Shown here piece after piece: positions 11,901 to 20,956 of a DNA stretch of 64,000 nt (the first letter of the stretch is position 1; each line of letters opens with the position of its first letter). The translations under genes and the position numbers were made by a program. The stretch spans positions 31,056,501 through 31,120,500 of the forward strand of contig NC_092672.1 of NCBI RefSeq assembly GCF_964355755.1, given 5' to 3'. This DNA comes from Antedon mediterranea (lineage: Eukaryota > Echinodermata > Crinoidea > Comatulida > Antedonidae). The notes under the pieces are model-generated. The model did no database searches. It saw only the letters and a list, made by a program, of their open reading frames with translations, and was not told where the DNA came from.

Positions 11901-14900
11901 CATCATTAAGAGGTACAAACTGTTACAAGACGTAGTGTTTCAATAATTGCAGAGTTTCAAGATATTTTCAGTTCGTCTTTCCCATCCACCTAATTGTCTC
12001 CCAATCGTATAAAGCTCTGTCTACACTATCAAAGTTTATGTGACAAAAAAAAAATGTGATGTGCCACTACTATATTTGGGCATATCACTACCATAATTGG
12101 CACATCACACTTTTTGTCACACTAGTTTGATAGTGAAGACAGAGTTTTAGAGATGCAAAAATTCATTTCAATAATGTATAAATAGTATTGTTTTAATTTT
12201 ATTATTGTTTATAGTGAATTATGTTTTAAACTAAGCCCTAGTTTGTTACTAAAAACAAAATGCTTCACATGCCCATTGTTTACTATAGATGCTGATAGCA
12301 CTAGATTTTATAATAGCACCCTCTATAGTTTAATGTATCTTAACATTTTTCTCTCTTGTTTACAACATTGCATTTTCTCAAGTTGAGACTCACATACACC
12401 ATAGAGATATTATAGTGTATCTCTATGCATACACAAAGTTTTGAACTGAAATTCAGAGTAGAAACTAGAAATCCTCCCATCTGAATAAACTTATTTGACC
12501 ATATCTGTTGAGAGGACACTGCTAAAAGCAATGCACAATGTCCCTATTTATTTTAATATAATATAAATTATGCTTGGATTTTATCAGTGATAACGATGTA
12601 TTGTTCCCAAAAAATCCATTGACTATTTGTTGGTTTTAAATACAGTTTGCACTAGGTAAATAATTTGGGTTTTTTTTCGATACAGTTTTTTGTCAAAGCG
12701 AATAACTATTGTGACAATAAAATGGCATATTCAACAAACACATTTTTAGTAAATTGTTTTTTGGGGGACAAAATATCCTAATCGGCAATTCCTACTATTA
12801 TGTACAGTATTAGAGTAAGTGGCCGAGCGGTTAAGACAGTGGAACCGTAATACGTTGCCATAACATCGGCAAGGGTTCAAGCTCACTCGCTTCGTGGTTC
12901 TGGTGATAGAACAGGTCTTCTAGGATATGGACTATAAACCATAGGTCAAGTGTGCACATCTGGCTCATGTGTACTTTAAAGAACCTAGTACATCTTTCGA
13001 GATGAGTTGGGGGTTACCCCAGTGTACTAGTTCACACACAGCCACTGTAACAAACTCATCATATATATATATAATATTCTTTAAGGCATCCTGTAATTGG
13101 CGATATCGCTGTTGGATGTATGTGAAATAAAATAAAAAAGTTGTACATCTTGGCAAAATTAGGCATGACTTTAATACAGATTACGCTGTGACGGTACTAG
13201 TTACACTCTATTTTGTGTGATTAATAGAACGACATACTGTAATAGTTAATACATAAACACAGAGAACAATTAGTACTCAGGGTCAATTGCGGGTACGTGA
13301 GACCTGTGCACTGTACACAGTACTGTACACTAAATTGTAACAAGATAGATTAGGAATATTTAAGTAGATGTGTTGTAAATGAAGTACGAATTTAGGTGAT
13401 ATTTTTTTTGTGTCATCGGCAGGGAACAATTATATATTAAAAAAACATATTTTTACCATCTTCCTACAGTATGTGCTAAACAACATGTTACTTTATCCAC
13501 TATATCAGTAATAAAAATGAATTAATCACCTGTGCTTGAGAACGAATTTAACATTTTTGTAGGCGAAGGCAACAAGCCAGGTACTAATGATTGTGAAGAT
13601 TCCAAAAATAACTGCAGATTGTACAAGGTCCATCTGATAAATTCGCCAGTACACCCCTAAAAAAGTAAAATTAAACAATCCATTTATCATTTTATTTTAA
13701 TGATTTCATTTTCAGCAATGTTTAGAACCTATATTTAAAAACATAGTTATATTTATAGTTAGTAGTACTACCTAGGCTACAGTACACTCACAGTCTCCGT
13801 GCAAATAAAACTAAACATTAAATAAACGCCGTGGTTAGGATTCCGGCACCGGAACTCAACTGCCCACCGTTAGGAAATCCGACACGCTATTGCGCATGCC
13901 CAGAGCTTTGGGAAGTGAATTATAGCTTGTGCCACACACCACACTACCACTGCTGAGAGTCGGAGTGTTAGGATTTACTGTAGCCTAGTTAGTCGTTGCG
14001 CGAGCGAGAGAGCGATGGATGAAACTTGGCCTAGGCCATACATGAATTAATAATTAAAATACGACTACGCCACGCGTTAAAATAATTATGATATTAATAA
14101 GAATCAGTATCTATCTACCGTAAGAATCGTAATGCTGTAGTTATGCTGTTGCGACCCCGACTTCCCGAACAGTTTTTTCACTCCACGCCGTGGCTGCCGT
14201 CAACAAAATAACTTGTGATTGCATGTACAGATATGAAATCTTTTATTTTGTACTTGAAAAATCATAAAACTGGTCAACTCATGTAATTATATAATTCATA
14301 ATTAGGCCCTATATGAAGTTTATATATGAATGAAGCAACCACTTTTTAATTACAAAATAAATAGGCCCACTGGCACGTCTAGCTGGTAGGCATAGCCTAG
14401 TATTTACTAATTATCTACGCTAGTTCGCCGTGGCGGAGCTATGAACTGATCCATCGCTGTTGATAAAGTATAGAGTCGCCGATTACAGGCGCTGTGGGCA
14501 TGCGCAATAGCGTGTCGGATTCCCTAACGGTGGGCAGTTGAGTTCCGGTGCCGGAATCCTAACCACGGCGTTAAACAAACGTTATCAAAAGCCAAGTTGA
14601 CAAAAGTTTAGGGCATTTAAACAAAGTTTTTGTGGACAACTAGGCCTAGGTCTAGCCTAGGCCTAGGGTTACATTTTTATACAAATTAAATAACAATCCA
14701 TCCTATGATAGGTACGAGTCAATTTGTGACGTCACTCACTTAAATTCGGTTCTGTTTTTTTGATCCCAAAATATCGTGTGGGCGCAACAAGCCCTTTGGG
14801 AATTTACATTTTTAAATCAGTTTTCATTGGCTAATTTAAGGGATTTGATGTCAGACAGGTCATTTAAAGTTCAATCTTGGGTCAGGTAACTTTTTTTTTT

Positions 14901-16610
14901 CAAACAGTGATCGTCAAATTTTTTGGCAGCGTTTTGAACATTTGAGTCGAATAAAAGTCGTTTTTTTTAGCATTGCGTAAGTAATAAATTATTATGACGG
15001 TAAACAGTAGTTCATGTATTTAGGTATATTTCTGCCAAATATGAAAGCAATTAGATAATTAACGGTAGAATGTGATCGATCGCCGTGATCCACCTTGTAG
15101 CACTGAGGGTGCTCTCTGACGGCGACAGGCTTATTGGGATAGTCGAAACCGGCTTTCGTAATAGTAATGTAACGACAATATTTTTAGTGTAAATTAACGA
15201 TATGTGTCCGAATATTCAAAATATAAGATTACTTAAATATTATTAAATAATTTTGTGTAGTTTTAATTACAAATAATAAACATATTATAGGTGATTTAAG
15301 TGGATTTCTAATATCTGAAAATCCGACGCTTAAACAGTTTAGAATGAATATCGCATGACGTCATTTAATTGGCTGCTGATTGGCCCATTCATGCATTTGC
15401 AGATCACATGATCAAGCCATTTCTAATGGATTTTGTTTTATTTTTTCAGGTATTTTTACAAACTTTAATTGTATACAATTGGTGAGTAACAATATTCCAT
15501 TTTAATTTCAATGATAGGTTTACATTTTATCACAGTGGTGGTAGTATTTTTTTAAGTATATATTTATATTTACTGTTGCCTTTTCACTACCATATTAATA
15601 TAATATTATAGTACATTAACAGTTTTTTATTTTTTAAATATTTTCTGTAGTTTGAATATGAGGAAAAAAAAGAAAAGAAAGGTTGAAATAAAACCAGAAA
15701 AACATAGGCAGATTTTGAGTGGCTATTCTGAACTTCCTGATGACGTCGTAGATTTGAAGAATGGACACATCCTTTACATTTATATATACTGAATGTGATT
15801 CAACATCAAATGGAACATTATAAATATTGGGGGGGGGGGGGTAGGGAGGGGATGTTACTAGCATAATGTAAATTTTGCAAGCTTCATTCTGTTAAAAAAA
15901 AAAAAATCTATGAAGTAAAAAGATGTACATGTTTTATACAAAATATAAAAAATCGATTATAAAAAGGTCACAATTTTATTAGCAATTCCTATACCAAAAT
16001 TCCGATTAAAATTAAGACTTAAAAAATTAATATAAAATCAAGTAGTTGGTCAATTTTAATAAAATTTACATTTTTGAAAATGATGTGTTTTTTCTGATTT
16101 TTTGACTTCAATTTTATTTTAAAATATTGACTTTGAATTTTTTTGACTCGTACCTACCTATGATTCATTCATAATCATAATAAATTAATCGAGATTTAAC
16201 ATTTTTTAATCTCAAATTTATTTATTAGATTACTGGCGGCCAGTTTTATTATAATTCGGAAGTTTAAACTACAGGATCACCAAAATATTCGGAAAGAAAT
16301 CTCCACTCCTTTGGTAAAGCTCATTCATAAATCCACCAGCAGAGATCATTTTGTAAACGTGGCAGTAGCCTACACATAGAATAGGACAGGTACCAGCCGC
16401 GGTGTGCAAGCCCGATCAAACAGCCAACTAAACTAGCCTAGCGTTAATCAAGAAGATCGCCCAATAATACTAAGTCTACTTACAAATTGGTATAGCTGAT
16501 ACGATAAATGCGTTTCCATAGAATAGGGCAGATGATTTTGTGCTGACATTTCTGCTGAAATCCTGGAGCAAAAGCTCTTCTTCCTTGGTAAGTTTCTTTC
16601 CGCCAGCCAT
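8869..16610 (-). CDS. SSR3: SSR3, translocon-associated protein subunit gamma (complete, five coding exons)
   Basis: SSR3 is a membrane subunit of the TRAP complex, which sits beside the Sec61 channel in the endoplasmic reticulum and helps protein translocation. Five exons (16484-16610, 13530-13656, 11705-11803, 9630-9761, 8869-8935) total 552 bases, 183 residues plus stop, close to the ~185 of vertebrate SSR3. Every junction is GT-AG and the phases (1, 2, 2, 2) agree. Recognised segments in order: [20 protein letters not shown] (cytosolic N-terminus), [17 protein letters not shown] and [11 protein letters not shown] (first membrane hairpin), [16 protein letters not shown] and QRKEKDER (charged cytosolic loop), [20 protein letters not shown], a hydrophobic segment, and [13 protein letters not shown] at the C-terminus. 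Introns host several mobile elements without damaging any exon, so the gene looks functional. Confidence 0.95.
8936..9629 (-). other. SSR3 intron 4
   Basis: Short intron. Near 9246-9370 it contains a fragment beginning GCCTGTTTTCCTGTTGAAGTT and including CCTTTTCCTGTAAATCGTT. This resembles one end of the TTAA-type element at 30904-32049. Confidence 0.6.
9630..9761 (-). CDS. SSR3: SSR3 exon 4
   Basis: 132 bases between acceptor TTTGTTTTAG and donor CAAAT|GTATCC. It encodes (R)[20 protein letters not shown], then the third membrane segment, then SSFEPQ. The unspliced frame would stop nine codons further on. The donor was chosen because it joins exon 5 in phase and restores the family's spacing between the FF pair and the NYI motif. 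Confidence 0.9.
10250..11230 (-). mobile_element. 5'-truncated non-LTR retrotransposon (L1/Tx1-like) ORF2 C-terminus
   Basis: Lies inside SSR3 intron 3 in the sense orientation. An open frame of about 276 codons (10299-11129) extends upstream in frame through IWENRHIV for some 20 codons and then by a frameshift through [17 protein letters not shown]. It carries the reverse-transcriptase zinc-binding region typical of L1-clade ORF2 C-termini: [19 protein letters not shown], then [18 protein letters not shown] with a C-x2-C...H...C pattern, then WIWLKF. The frame ends in a stop and a short 3' UTR with an A-rich end at ~10249-10262. The RT and endonuclease domains are missing, as expected from 5' truncation on insertion. 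Confidence 0.85.
11456..11601. mobile_element. MITE, 'GCTCTGTCTACACTATCAAAC' family, copy 2 (TTAA target)
   Basis: Near-perfect inverted ends GCTCAGTCTACACTATCAAA and TTTGATAGTGTAGACAGAGC, flanked on both sides by TTAA (11452-11455 and 11602-11605). The 146-bp body is non-coding. It lies in SSR3 intron 3 close to exon 3. A TTAA duplication is the hallmark of piggyBac-type transposition. Confidence 0.85.
11705..11803 (-). CDS. SSR3: SSR3 exon 3
   Basis: 99 bases between acceptor TTTATCAG and donor AG|GTAATA. It encodes the highly charged cytosolic loop, [20 protein letters not shown] and QRKEKDE, which is the most conserved part of the family. Confidence 0.95.
12014..12145. mobile_element. 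MITE, 'GCTCTGTCTACACTATCAAAC' family, copy 3
   Basis: Inverted ends GCTCTGTCTACACTATCAAA and TTTGATAGTGAAGACAGAG enclose a ~130-bp non-coding body related to copies 1 and 2. It sits in SSR3 intron 2, between exons 2 and 3. The flanking TTAA is no longer intact. Confidence 0.8.
12812..13139 (+). mobile_element. tRNA-derived SINE (Ser/Leu-type head)
   Basis: Starts with an RNA polymerase III box A (GTGGCCGAGCGGTTAAGAC) and has a box B-like GGGTTCAAGCTC about 60 bases later, as in tRNA-Leu/Ser. A ~240-bp non-tRNA body follows (with TTTCGAGATGAGTTGGGGGT and TACCCCAGTGTACTAG), then an A-rich end (AATAAAATAAAAAA). Located in SSR3 intron 2 on the opposite strand. The tRNA head alone is not a functional tRNA: the anticodon arm is not intact. 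Confidence 0.8.
13530..13656 (-). CDS. SSR3: SSR3 exon 2
   Basis: 127 bases between acceptor TTTTTTAG and donor AG|GTGATT. It starts by completing a Trp codon ([13 protein letters not shown]) and ends with [11 protein letters not shown] plus two bases, covering the first two membrane segments. Confidence 0.95.
13826..14571. mobile_element. PIF/Harbinger-like non-autonomous DNA transposon in SSR3 intron 1
   Basis: Nearly perfect ~80-bp terminal inverted repeats: ACGCCGTGGTTAGGATTCCG on the left and its reverse complement on the right, continuing through CTGCCCACCGTTAGG and GCGCATGCCCA. They are flanked by TAA on each side (13823-13825, 14572-14574). A 3-bp TAA/TTA duplication is typical of PIF/Harbinger. 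The 746-bp body has no ORF. The near identity of the arms implies a recent insertion. Confidence 0.8.
14710..16156. mobile_element. hAT-like non-autonomous DNA transposon in SSR3 intron 1
   Basis: Short inverted termini AGGTACGAGTCAA and TTGACTCGTACCT bound a ~1.45-kb segment. The direct repeat CCTATGA(T) flanks it at 14702-14709 and 16157-16164. A 7-8-bp duplication with ~13-bp termini fits the hAT superfamily. The interior has a G run near 15830-15841 but no transposase frame. Confidence 0.65.
16484..16610 (-). CDS. SSR3: SSR3 exon 1 (start codon)
   Basis: 42 codons plus one base, from ATG at 16610-16608 to the donor T|GTAAGT. It encodes [20 protein letters not shown] through [11 protein letters not shown]. 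The open frame extends upstream without an ATG, and family alignment supports the MAGG start. 5' UTR lies at about 16611-16690. Confidence 0.95.
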
Positions 16611-16752
16611 ATTGTTGTATATATTTTGAGCAAAAAGAGAGAAGAAGACAAAATTGCGAGTCTGCAACGCTATTATGAGGGCGCGCTACATTTTTCGTAA
16701 CCAGAGAGCCGGATAACGAATTTTTTCTTAAAAAAAAAACGAAATAATTAAA

Positions 16753-16778
16753 GCTCTGTCTACACTATCAACCTTTAT
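16753..16778. mobile_element. MITE end, 'GCTCTGTCTACACTATC' family, solo
   Basis: One terminus only (GCTCTGTCTACACTATCAAC) preceded by AATTAAA, just upstream of the SSR3 transcript. The other end is missing. Confidence 0.6.
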
Positions 16779-17631
16779 TTTTAAATTGAACATAAATCAA
16801 TGCCATTGAAATTTAAAATTGTGCGAATACATTTTTTTTAAAGCCCTCCTTCTATGAAATTCACTCACGTGTGTACTGTATTAATATTTGACCGAATTAT
16901 ATTCGGATGTAATCGTTTCTTTACATAGTTCCCTTTTTATTTTTTTTAATATACCATTTTAATGTCAGATATAGGTAATATAGTAATCACGTGTCTAATT
17001 ATTTTATTATAAAACAATAATACATACAATAATATATACCATTATATGAATAAAAAATGTCCACCTTTTTGATTTAATAAAAAATAATTAAATAAAAAAA
17101 CAATTCCTGATAGAATGTCTTTCATCTATTTTATACAATATATATGTCTAGGCCTATACAGGAGCCTATAACATTAATTATAAATCTCAATCTCAAAATA
17201 GTTAAAAGAAAAGTAAAGCTGAAACGACGTCTGTGTTCTTTTTCAAGTGCATAACTCATAGGATAATGGGACTGAGTTTATGTCACAAATAACTTCTAGT
17301 GATACTAATAATATTAATAATTTAATGATAAACCTACTTTCCTGTCACAAAAATATATTTGTCAACAAGTATTTGATCCGTAACAACGAATACATTAATA
17401 CTAAGAAAGACAAAAACTAAAACGTGTATGACTTTTTGGGGAGTTAGAATAATCAAGAATCGACATAGGTAGGAAAAAAATCTTTAAATGTGTACAATTT
17501 ATCCTATGCCTACGAAATGTATCAAATCCTATAGGATATAACTTTGGACATTCACTTATAAGTCTATAATAACATTTTTTTTAAATCATTATTTACATTA
17601 TCATGATTAAAATTCATGAAAAATATGGTGT

Positions 17632-17690
17632 ACTGCAGAAGGGCCTGATAACATGCAGAAGATCAATGTTCGAATCGCGCGTATCATTAT
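17632..17690 (+). other. tRNA-like box B sequence 3' of gene copy A
   Basis: Contains ATGTTCGAATCGCGCGTATC, a GTTCGAATC-type box B, ~130 bases beyond the 3' end of gene copy A on the opposite strand. The same sequence follows gene copy E (54061-54110). A different tRNA-like sequence occupies the same relative place beside copies F and G. It cannot fold as a complete tRNA. Confidence 0.45.
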
Positions 17691-17821
17691 TGTTCCTCGT
17701 CCTTTAGATTATAATAGTAGCAGATCTTCATTCCTCTCTCTCCTCTTGCATCATAAAGAGGGAGAGAAAAAGTGTTTTGTATAATCAGTAAAATTATATT
17801 AATAATTGTTCTGCCATAAAT

Positions 17822-18358
17822 TCAATAAACAATATTGGTAGTACCAATTGATTTTTGTGTATTCGTTTCTTGTATGCCAAATTTAAGAAAATCGGTAAAC
17901 ATGACAGGGCCGTTTTCACCCACCTCCTGAATTGGAGTACAATAATTGAGGGTATTATCTCCAAAAACCTCTTGTGAAGCAACGTCAATGACTCCACCAG
18001 TGCTTCCTACTTCTCGTGATGCTGTAGCGCCAGCGACTCCGGTGTTTTCCTCGTTTAGTGATGCTGCAGCGCCAGCGACTCCAGTGAGTTCCTCTTTTTG
18101 TGATGCCGAAGCGCCAGCAACTCCAGTGAGTTCCTCTTTTTGTGATGCCGAAGCGCCAGCAACTCCAGTGTGGTCCTCGTTTAGTGATGCTGCAGCGTCT
18201 TGTCCTGTAGCGCCGCCGGGGACATCTTCAGCTTCTTGTTGTAAAACAGCATCGACGGTATCGTTGTTTGTAACTATGATGGAAACACCACCGCTTCCAT
18301 TAAGCCGGATCTCAATTCTAATATGTATGTCTTCTTCTTCTCTTCTTCTTCTTTCCAT
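17822..18358 (-). CDS. Repetitive-protein gene copy A (unrecognised family, stop codon lost)
   Basis: I do not recognise this protein. Reading from the ATG that follows a splice-acceptor-like ACAG, it is 178 residues: MERRRREEEDIHIRIEIRL, GGVSIIVTNNDT, five Ala/Gly/Glu-rich repeats of about 14 residues (pattern EELTGVAGAxASQ), then VASQEVFGDNTLNYC, PIQEVGENGPVMFTDFLKFG and IQETNTQ. The normal stop TAA after TNTQ is changed to a Lys codon, adding a KSIGTTNIVY tail not seen in other copies. Two of the repeats are a perfect 42-bp tandem duplication. No cysteine framework, enzyme motif or DNA-binding domain is visible. The frame is also open upstream (hydrophobic VNVFIIILYLIFYI from 18421), so a membrane leader is an alternative to the intron model. 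Confidence 0.6.
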   Translation of the reverse strand: MERRRREEEDIHIRIEIRLNGSGGVSIIVTNNDTVDAVLQQEAEDVPGGATGQDAAASLNEDHTGVAGASASQKEELTGVAGASASQKEELTGVAGAAASLNEENTGVAGATASREVGSTGGVIDVASQEVFGDNTLNYCTPIQEVGENGPVMFTDFLKFGIQETNTQKSIGTTNIVY

Positions 18359-18496
18359 CTGTAACGTTATATAAAATATCAAGTACAGTATAATAATAAA
18401 CACATTCACGATATGAGTCATGGGTATACATTATGTACACTGTAAACTAGTGTAGTAGTAATAATATTAGATCTTAAACATTATTTTGTATCCACT

Positions 18497-18964
18497 TTTA
18501 CACACATTTATAGCTTTTAAACACGTAGTTACATGTTTAGCGTGTTTAAAACTTAAACGTGTTTAAAGCTACATGTTATTTTCCTCCACTTTGCAGTCAA
18601 CATGTCACTATTATGTTCAGTCAACATGTAGGTACGTGTTTAGCGTTGAGACATACGATACGGAGGAAAAAAGATCCATACATGGCAAATTAAACAGGTT
18701 TGATACCTAAACGTGTCTTTATATTGCTACACATGTTTAACATGCAATCAACACAGACGTCACTGATGTGTTGAGTTGGATACAGACTACATGTTCATAT
18801 CTAAACATGTTTAAGCTAAATGTGTAGAAAAGATGAGTATACAAAATACATCATTAAGATCAAAACTCTGCTTTTACAGTGTATGACTACTTCAATTACC
18901 TCTTTTAGTAAATACAGAGGTGAGTATGGTGTTTCGGTAGGGATTCGCAAGATTATTGACATTT
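18497..18964. mobile_element. ~450-bp insertion rich in ACATGT/AAACACGT palindromic words (unit A)
   Basis: Relative to the single-copy paralog (54.9 kb), where TTGTATCCA-T runs almost directly into CAAATAAATTTGGTACGCC, all four tandem units carry an extra ~450 bases here. The insert contains about 15 short words of the type AAACATGTTT, TACATGTT, AAACACGT and ACGTGTTTA, in both orientations. It lies upstream of the gene on the minus strand. Equivalent inserts are near 21095-21560, 23690-24175 and 26610-27090. Confidence 0.6.
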
Positions 18965-19189
18965 GCAAATAAATTTGGTACGCCATGAGAGAGCCTGTAC
19001 ACTACTTTTCAACTCCGCCGCACCCTTCTGGAGAAGAGGCTATATTAATTAATATGCATAAATTACTAATTTTATACATACAAATATATAAGAAGAAAAC
19101 TGTATAAGAAATGTGATCCACTATACCGACTGAAAAAGTTAAATTCATTTTTCATTTTATTTCTACATTCGCTAGAAATGAGTTACCAG

Positions 19190-19320
19190 GGATCATCTCA
19201 ATATAGATGGTTATTGGCCTATCCACTGTGCTGCAGATAATATCTGGAGTTTCCTCTGGTGGTAAGATGATCCCTGGATTCGTCACTTTGCACCGTTTGC
19301 GGGTTGTGCTATTAATAGTT
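19190..19320 (-). other. Conserved short ORF/hairpin segment upstream of gene copy B (repeated in each unit)
   Basis: The arms CCAGGGATCATCT and AGATGATCCCTGG are ~75 bases apart and can form a hairpin. On the minus strand the same stretch is an open frame of ~55 codons without an ATG (motifs NPGIILPPEETPDIIC and RPITIYIEMIPG), with an acceptor-like ATTAATAG before it and a donor-like CCTG|GTAACT within it. Equivalents: ~21785-21915, 24385-24515, 27305-27440. The paralogous stretch at 55150-55260 has a broken frame. It could be a 5' exon of the neighbouring gene or only a structured repeat. Confidence 0.35.
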
Positions 19321-19599
19321 CATCTTTTTGGTGGGTAGTAAGCTCCACCTAGCTATCGAGTCGAAAAAATCCTGCATACATTGCATGAATGAACCGTGTT
19401 CCTTACAACATTATTCTCATTTATAGGTCCATGCTCACACTATGATTTTAACAAGTAGTTTTAGTGTCTACCAAAATTATCAATAAACTGTTATATGATG
19501 TGCTCATTATATAAAATAATTGTTTTTTAATTATCGTATTCGATTATGTAAATTTGTAGTTGAAATGTTATTTTTTTTTTAAATTAATATAAAACTATT

Positions 19600-19800
19600 C
19601 ATTGATTTTTCAGATATCTGTTCATTATTTTATCTTTTAGTAAGATCATGGAGGAATGAATTAATTCCTCTGAGTAGGTGTACTGCAGAAGTTGGTCGAA
19701 AAGAGCCGTCGCCGCCTTGCCATTCCTCTAAGAATATGGTTTGTGGCATAATATATCCTGGATTTATGAAGCGCCTAATGTTGTGAAACATCAGCTAATT
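19600..19800. mobile_element. SINE-related tail in unit A
   Basis: Contains GCATAATATATCCTGGATTT followed by GAAGCGCCTAATGTTGTG, the 3' part of the SINE seen more completely at 27725-28060 and 55490-56190. Short plus-strand ORFs through it are not coding. Equivalents: 22205-22390, 24820-24905 (cut), 25125-25310. Confidence 0.5.
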
Positions 19801-20215
19801 TTGCTGTGTGTGTATGAACATTATCAAGAACCGGCATCCGTAGCCTAGTATGTTACTGTAGAGAAACAATAAATCGAGATCAATTCCTGCTCCCTAGTGT
19901 ATCTTGAAAATTCCTAGATTATCTGCTGTAGGCCTCAATTAATTCCTTTCAATTTGGCTGCTAAAAGTCACAATGATTTCGTAGTATTTTTCGTATGTGC
20001 AAACCCACCAACTACATGCTTCCAATAAAGTACGAAATGGACTGTGATCATATTCTAGGTGTGATAACTGTTTAAACAAACATTAATTTAAATATCTAAG
20101 TATCGAATATAGTGTGTGATAACACAGTCTTATCTTTCAAAATTACAATAGGCAAATTCCTAATTCCAAATTTCACAACAAAAAACAAACAAACAAAATA
20201 CTAAGTTATGAGTTA

Positions 20216-20221
20216 TTTATT
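20216..20221 (-). terminator. Possible polyadenylation signal, gene copy B
   Basis: AATAAA on the minus strand ~140 bases past the stop codon, repeated at the same place in copies C and D. The corresponding stretch is absent downstream of copies A and E. Inferred from position only. Confidence 0.4.
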
Positions 20222-20362
20222 ACAAGTTGTTTTGTAAATAGCAAAATTTACTCAAATTGCATCTGCAAAGAGTTTAAAAAAACTTATATATATGTATAAT
20301 CAGTAAAATTATATTAATAATTGTTCTGCCATAAATTCAATAAACAATTGGTAGTACCATGA

Positions 20363-20956
20363 TTATTGTGTATTCGTTTCTTGTATGCCAAATTTAAGAA
20401 AATCGGTAAACATGACAGGGCCGTTTTCACCCACCTCCTGAATTGGAGTACAATAATTGAGGGTATTATCTCCAAAAACCTCTTGTGAAGCAACACCAAT
20501 AACTCCACTAGTGCGTCCTACTTCTCGTGATGCTGTAGCGCCAGCGACTCCGGTGTTTTCCACTTTCTGTGATGCTGCAGCGCCAGCGACTCCGACGTGT
20601 TCCTCTTTTTGTGATGCAGCAGCGCTAGCGACTCCGGTGCTTTCCACTTCTTGTGATGCTGCAGAAGCGTCAGCGACTTCGGTATTTTCCCCTTCTTGTG
20701 ATGCTGCAGCGCCAGCAACTCCAGTGAGTTCCTCTTTTTGTGATGCCGAAGCGCCAGCAACTCCAGTGTGGTCCTCGTTTAGTGATGCTGCAGCGTCTTG
20801 TCCTGTAGCGCCGCCGGGGACATCTTCAGCTTTTTGTTGTAAAACAGCATCGGCGGTATCGTTGTTTGTAACTATGATGGAAACACCACCGCTTCCATTA
20901 AGCCGGATCTCAATTCTAATATGTATGTCTTCTTCTTCTCTTCTTCTTCTTTCCAT
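20363..20956 (-). CDS. Repetitive-protein gene copy B (unrecognised family, intact)
   Basis: 197 residues from the ATG after the acceptor-like TTTTACAG. Order: MERRRREEEDIHIRIEIRL, NGSGGVSIIVTNNDT, then seven 14-15-residue repeats (variants TGVAGAAASQ, TEVADASAASQ, TGVASAAASQ), and the C-terminal block NYCTPIQEVGENGPVMFTDF plus LKFGIQETNTQ with its own TAA stop. Best intact member of the tandem array together with copy D. A possible poly(A) signal lies ~140 bases past the stop. The repeat tract is acidic and low-complexity; the N-terminus carries an Arg/Glu cluster. Function unknown. Confidence 0.65.
   Translation of the reverse strand: MERRRREEEDIHIRIEIRLNGSGGVSIIVTNNDTADAVLQQKAEDVPGGATGQDAAASLNEDHTGVAGASASQKEELTGVAGAAASQEGENTEVADASAASQEVESTGVASAAASQKEEHVGVAGAAASQKVENTGVAGATASREVGRTSGVIGVASQEVFGDNTLNYCTPIQEVGENGPVMFTDFLKFGIQETNTQ

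Noticed and set aside
12812-12900. Functional tRNA-Leu/Ser gene
   Set aside because: The box A and B words are good but the anticodon arm does not form, and a SINE body with A-rich tail follows directly.
16611-16667. Upstream extension of the SSR3 reading frame
   Set aside because: It contains no ATG, and the family begins at the MAGG position; this is 5' UTR.
17946-18374. Long plus-strand ORFs antisense to the repetitive genes (also 20457-20972, 23058-23573, 25975-26490, 54373-54795, 62249-62560)
   Set aside because: They are mirror frames of the Ala/Gly/Glu repeats. The plus frame survives the nonsense change in copy C only because it lies in another phase, and it lacks the conserved ends and splice-like site of the minus-strand gene.
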